Assembly: GCA_903895005.1 (NCBI GenBank)
Contig: CAITSH010000439.1
Location: 1-7,161, forward strand
DNA: 7,161 nt
Direction of reading: 5' to 3'
Source of the DNA: an uncultured Pseudomonadota bacterium
GTDB taxonomy: Bacteria; Pseudomonadota; Gammaproteobacteria; Burkholderiales; SG8-39
Both the position numbers and the translations under genes were made by a program. Under the pieces are notes generated by a model, which was not told the origin of the DNA, did not search any database, and worked only from the letters and a program-made list of their open reading frames with translations. Position 1 is the first letter of the stretch, and each line of letters begins with the position of its first letter. This document shows, one piece after another, positions 6,608 to 7,161 of the stretch.

Positions 6608-7161
6608 AGCAGTCGTTTTCGCGTACCATGACGTCGGCGTACGCTGCCTCAAGGTGCTTATCGAGCAGGGCGTCAAAATCGCGCTGGTCGTCACCCATGA
6701 GGACAATCCGGCCGAGCGCATCTGGTTTGAAAGCGTGGCGGATCTGGCCTCGAAACATGGCATCGAAACCTGCACCCCTGCGGATCCCAACACCCCTGCA
6801 TTCATCGCACGCATTGCGGCGATCGCCCCGGACTTCCTGTTTTCCTTCTACTATCGGCTGATGCTCACCCCTGACCTGCTCGCCACCGCCCGCCGCGGCG
6901 CGTTCAACATCCACGGATCGCTGCTCCCCAAGTATCGCGGGCGCGTTCCCGTCAATTGGGCCGTGCTGAAGGGCGAAACCGAAACCGGCGCCACCTTGCA
7001 CGAAATGGTTGCAAAGCCGGATGCCGGCGGCATGGTCGACCAGCAGGCCGTTCCAATCACGCCGGACGAAACCGCGTTCGAGGTGTTCCGCAAGGTCACG
7101 GAGGCAGCTGAAACCGTGCTGCGACGAAGCCTGCCGCACCTTGAAAACGGGTCGGCGGTGC
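6597..7161 (+). CDS. arnA: ArnA formyltransferase domain (UDP-Ara4N N-formyltransferase), 3' end outside the window
   Basis: The first 188 residues of a 10-formyltetrahydrofolate-dependent formyltransferase closely resembling the N-terminal domain of ArnA, which formylates UDP-Ara4N before ArnC acts. Seen are VVFAYHDVG at 6-14, THEDNPAE at 33-40, FSFYYR at 82-87, the catalytic region FNIHGSLLPKYRGRVPVNW at 103-121 with N104 and H106, and D142 in KPDAGG; these match the N102/H104/D140 triad of E. coli ArnA. The ATG at 6597 lies inside the end of arnC (11-base overlap); no closer in-frame start exists and the N-terminus aligns with ArnA. The sequence AAGAAGG directly abuts the ATG, so the usable ribosome site is more likely the GGA at 6586-6588. 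Whether a UDP-glucuronate decarboxylase domain is fused behind, as in enterics, cannot be seen. Confidence 0.92.
   Translation, partial: MTSKAVVFAYHDVGVRCLKVLIEQGVKIALVVTHEDNPAERIWFESVADLASKHGIETCTPADPNTPAFIARIAAIAPDFLFSFYYRLMLTPDLLATARRGAFNIHGSLLPKYRGRVPVNWAVLKGETETGATLHEMVAKPDAGGMVDQQAVPITPDETAFEVFRKVTEAAETVLRRSLPHLENGSAV

Noticed and set aside
6456..7139. Minus-strand open frame of 227 codons opposite arnC and arnA
   Set aside because: Its sequence is the complement of conserved ArnC and ArnA motifs and shows no family features.
1..7161. CRISPR array, insertion sequence, tRNA or phage gene
   Set aside because: I found no regularly spaced repeats, transposase or integrase motifs, terminal repeats, or tRNA-like fold; the window is almost fully covered by the genes listed.

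Overview
This window comes from a GC-rich Gram-negative bacterium, most likely a proteobacterium. Betaproteobacterium is my best guess from the protein flavour and gene grouping, but nothing here proves it. The dominant content is the front part of an arn-type operon. This pathway makes 4-amino-4-deoxy-L-arabinose (Ara4N) on undecaprenyl phosphate, flips it across the inner membrane and transfers it to lipid A or a related periplasmic acceptor, which usually lowers the negative charge of the outer membrane and gives polymyxin resistance.

Layout. On the minus strand (1-1897) a YdiK-like AI-2E-family membrane protein is followed 22 bases later by the first 270 codons of an ArnT-like glycosyltransferase that runs off the left edge. 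A 232-base divergent intergenic region (1898-2129) carries a perfect TATAAT box inside an inverted repeat. On the plus strand (2130-7161) six genes run head to tail with no gaps: an Mth938-like (DUF498) protein, a full-length ArnT-like transferase, a single SMR-type (ArnE/ArnF-like) flippase subunit, an ArnB-like PLP aminotransferase, ArnC, and the formyltransferase domain of ArnA, cut by the right edge. Every plus-strand junction is an overlap of 1, 4, 1, 4 and 11 bases, so this is one translationally coupled transcript.

How they work together. By family knowledge, ArnB makes UDP-Ara4N from the 4-keto sugar, the ArnA formyltransferase domain N-formylates it, ArnC moves the formylated sugar to undecaprenyl phosphate, a deformylase (ArnD, not in view) removes the formyl group, the SMR protein flips the lipid-linked sugar, and ArnT transfers it in the periplasm. 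The UDP-glucuronate decarboxylase part of ArnA and ArnD are missing from view and presumably lie to the right.

The most notable point is that the two ArnT-like genes, which lie in opposite orientation either side of the divergent promoter region, are close paralogues. They align without gaps over 257 residues at about 62% identity by hand count. The rest is recognisable arn biology with a rearranged gene order; I did not find a clearly undescribed system.
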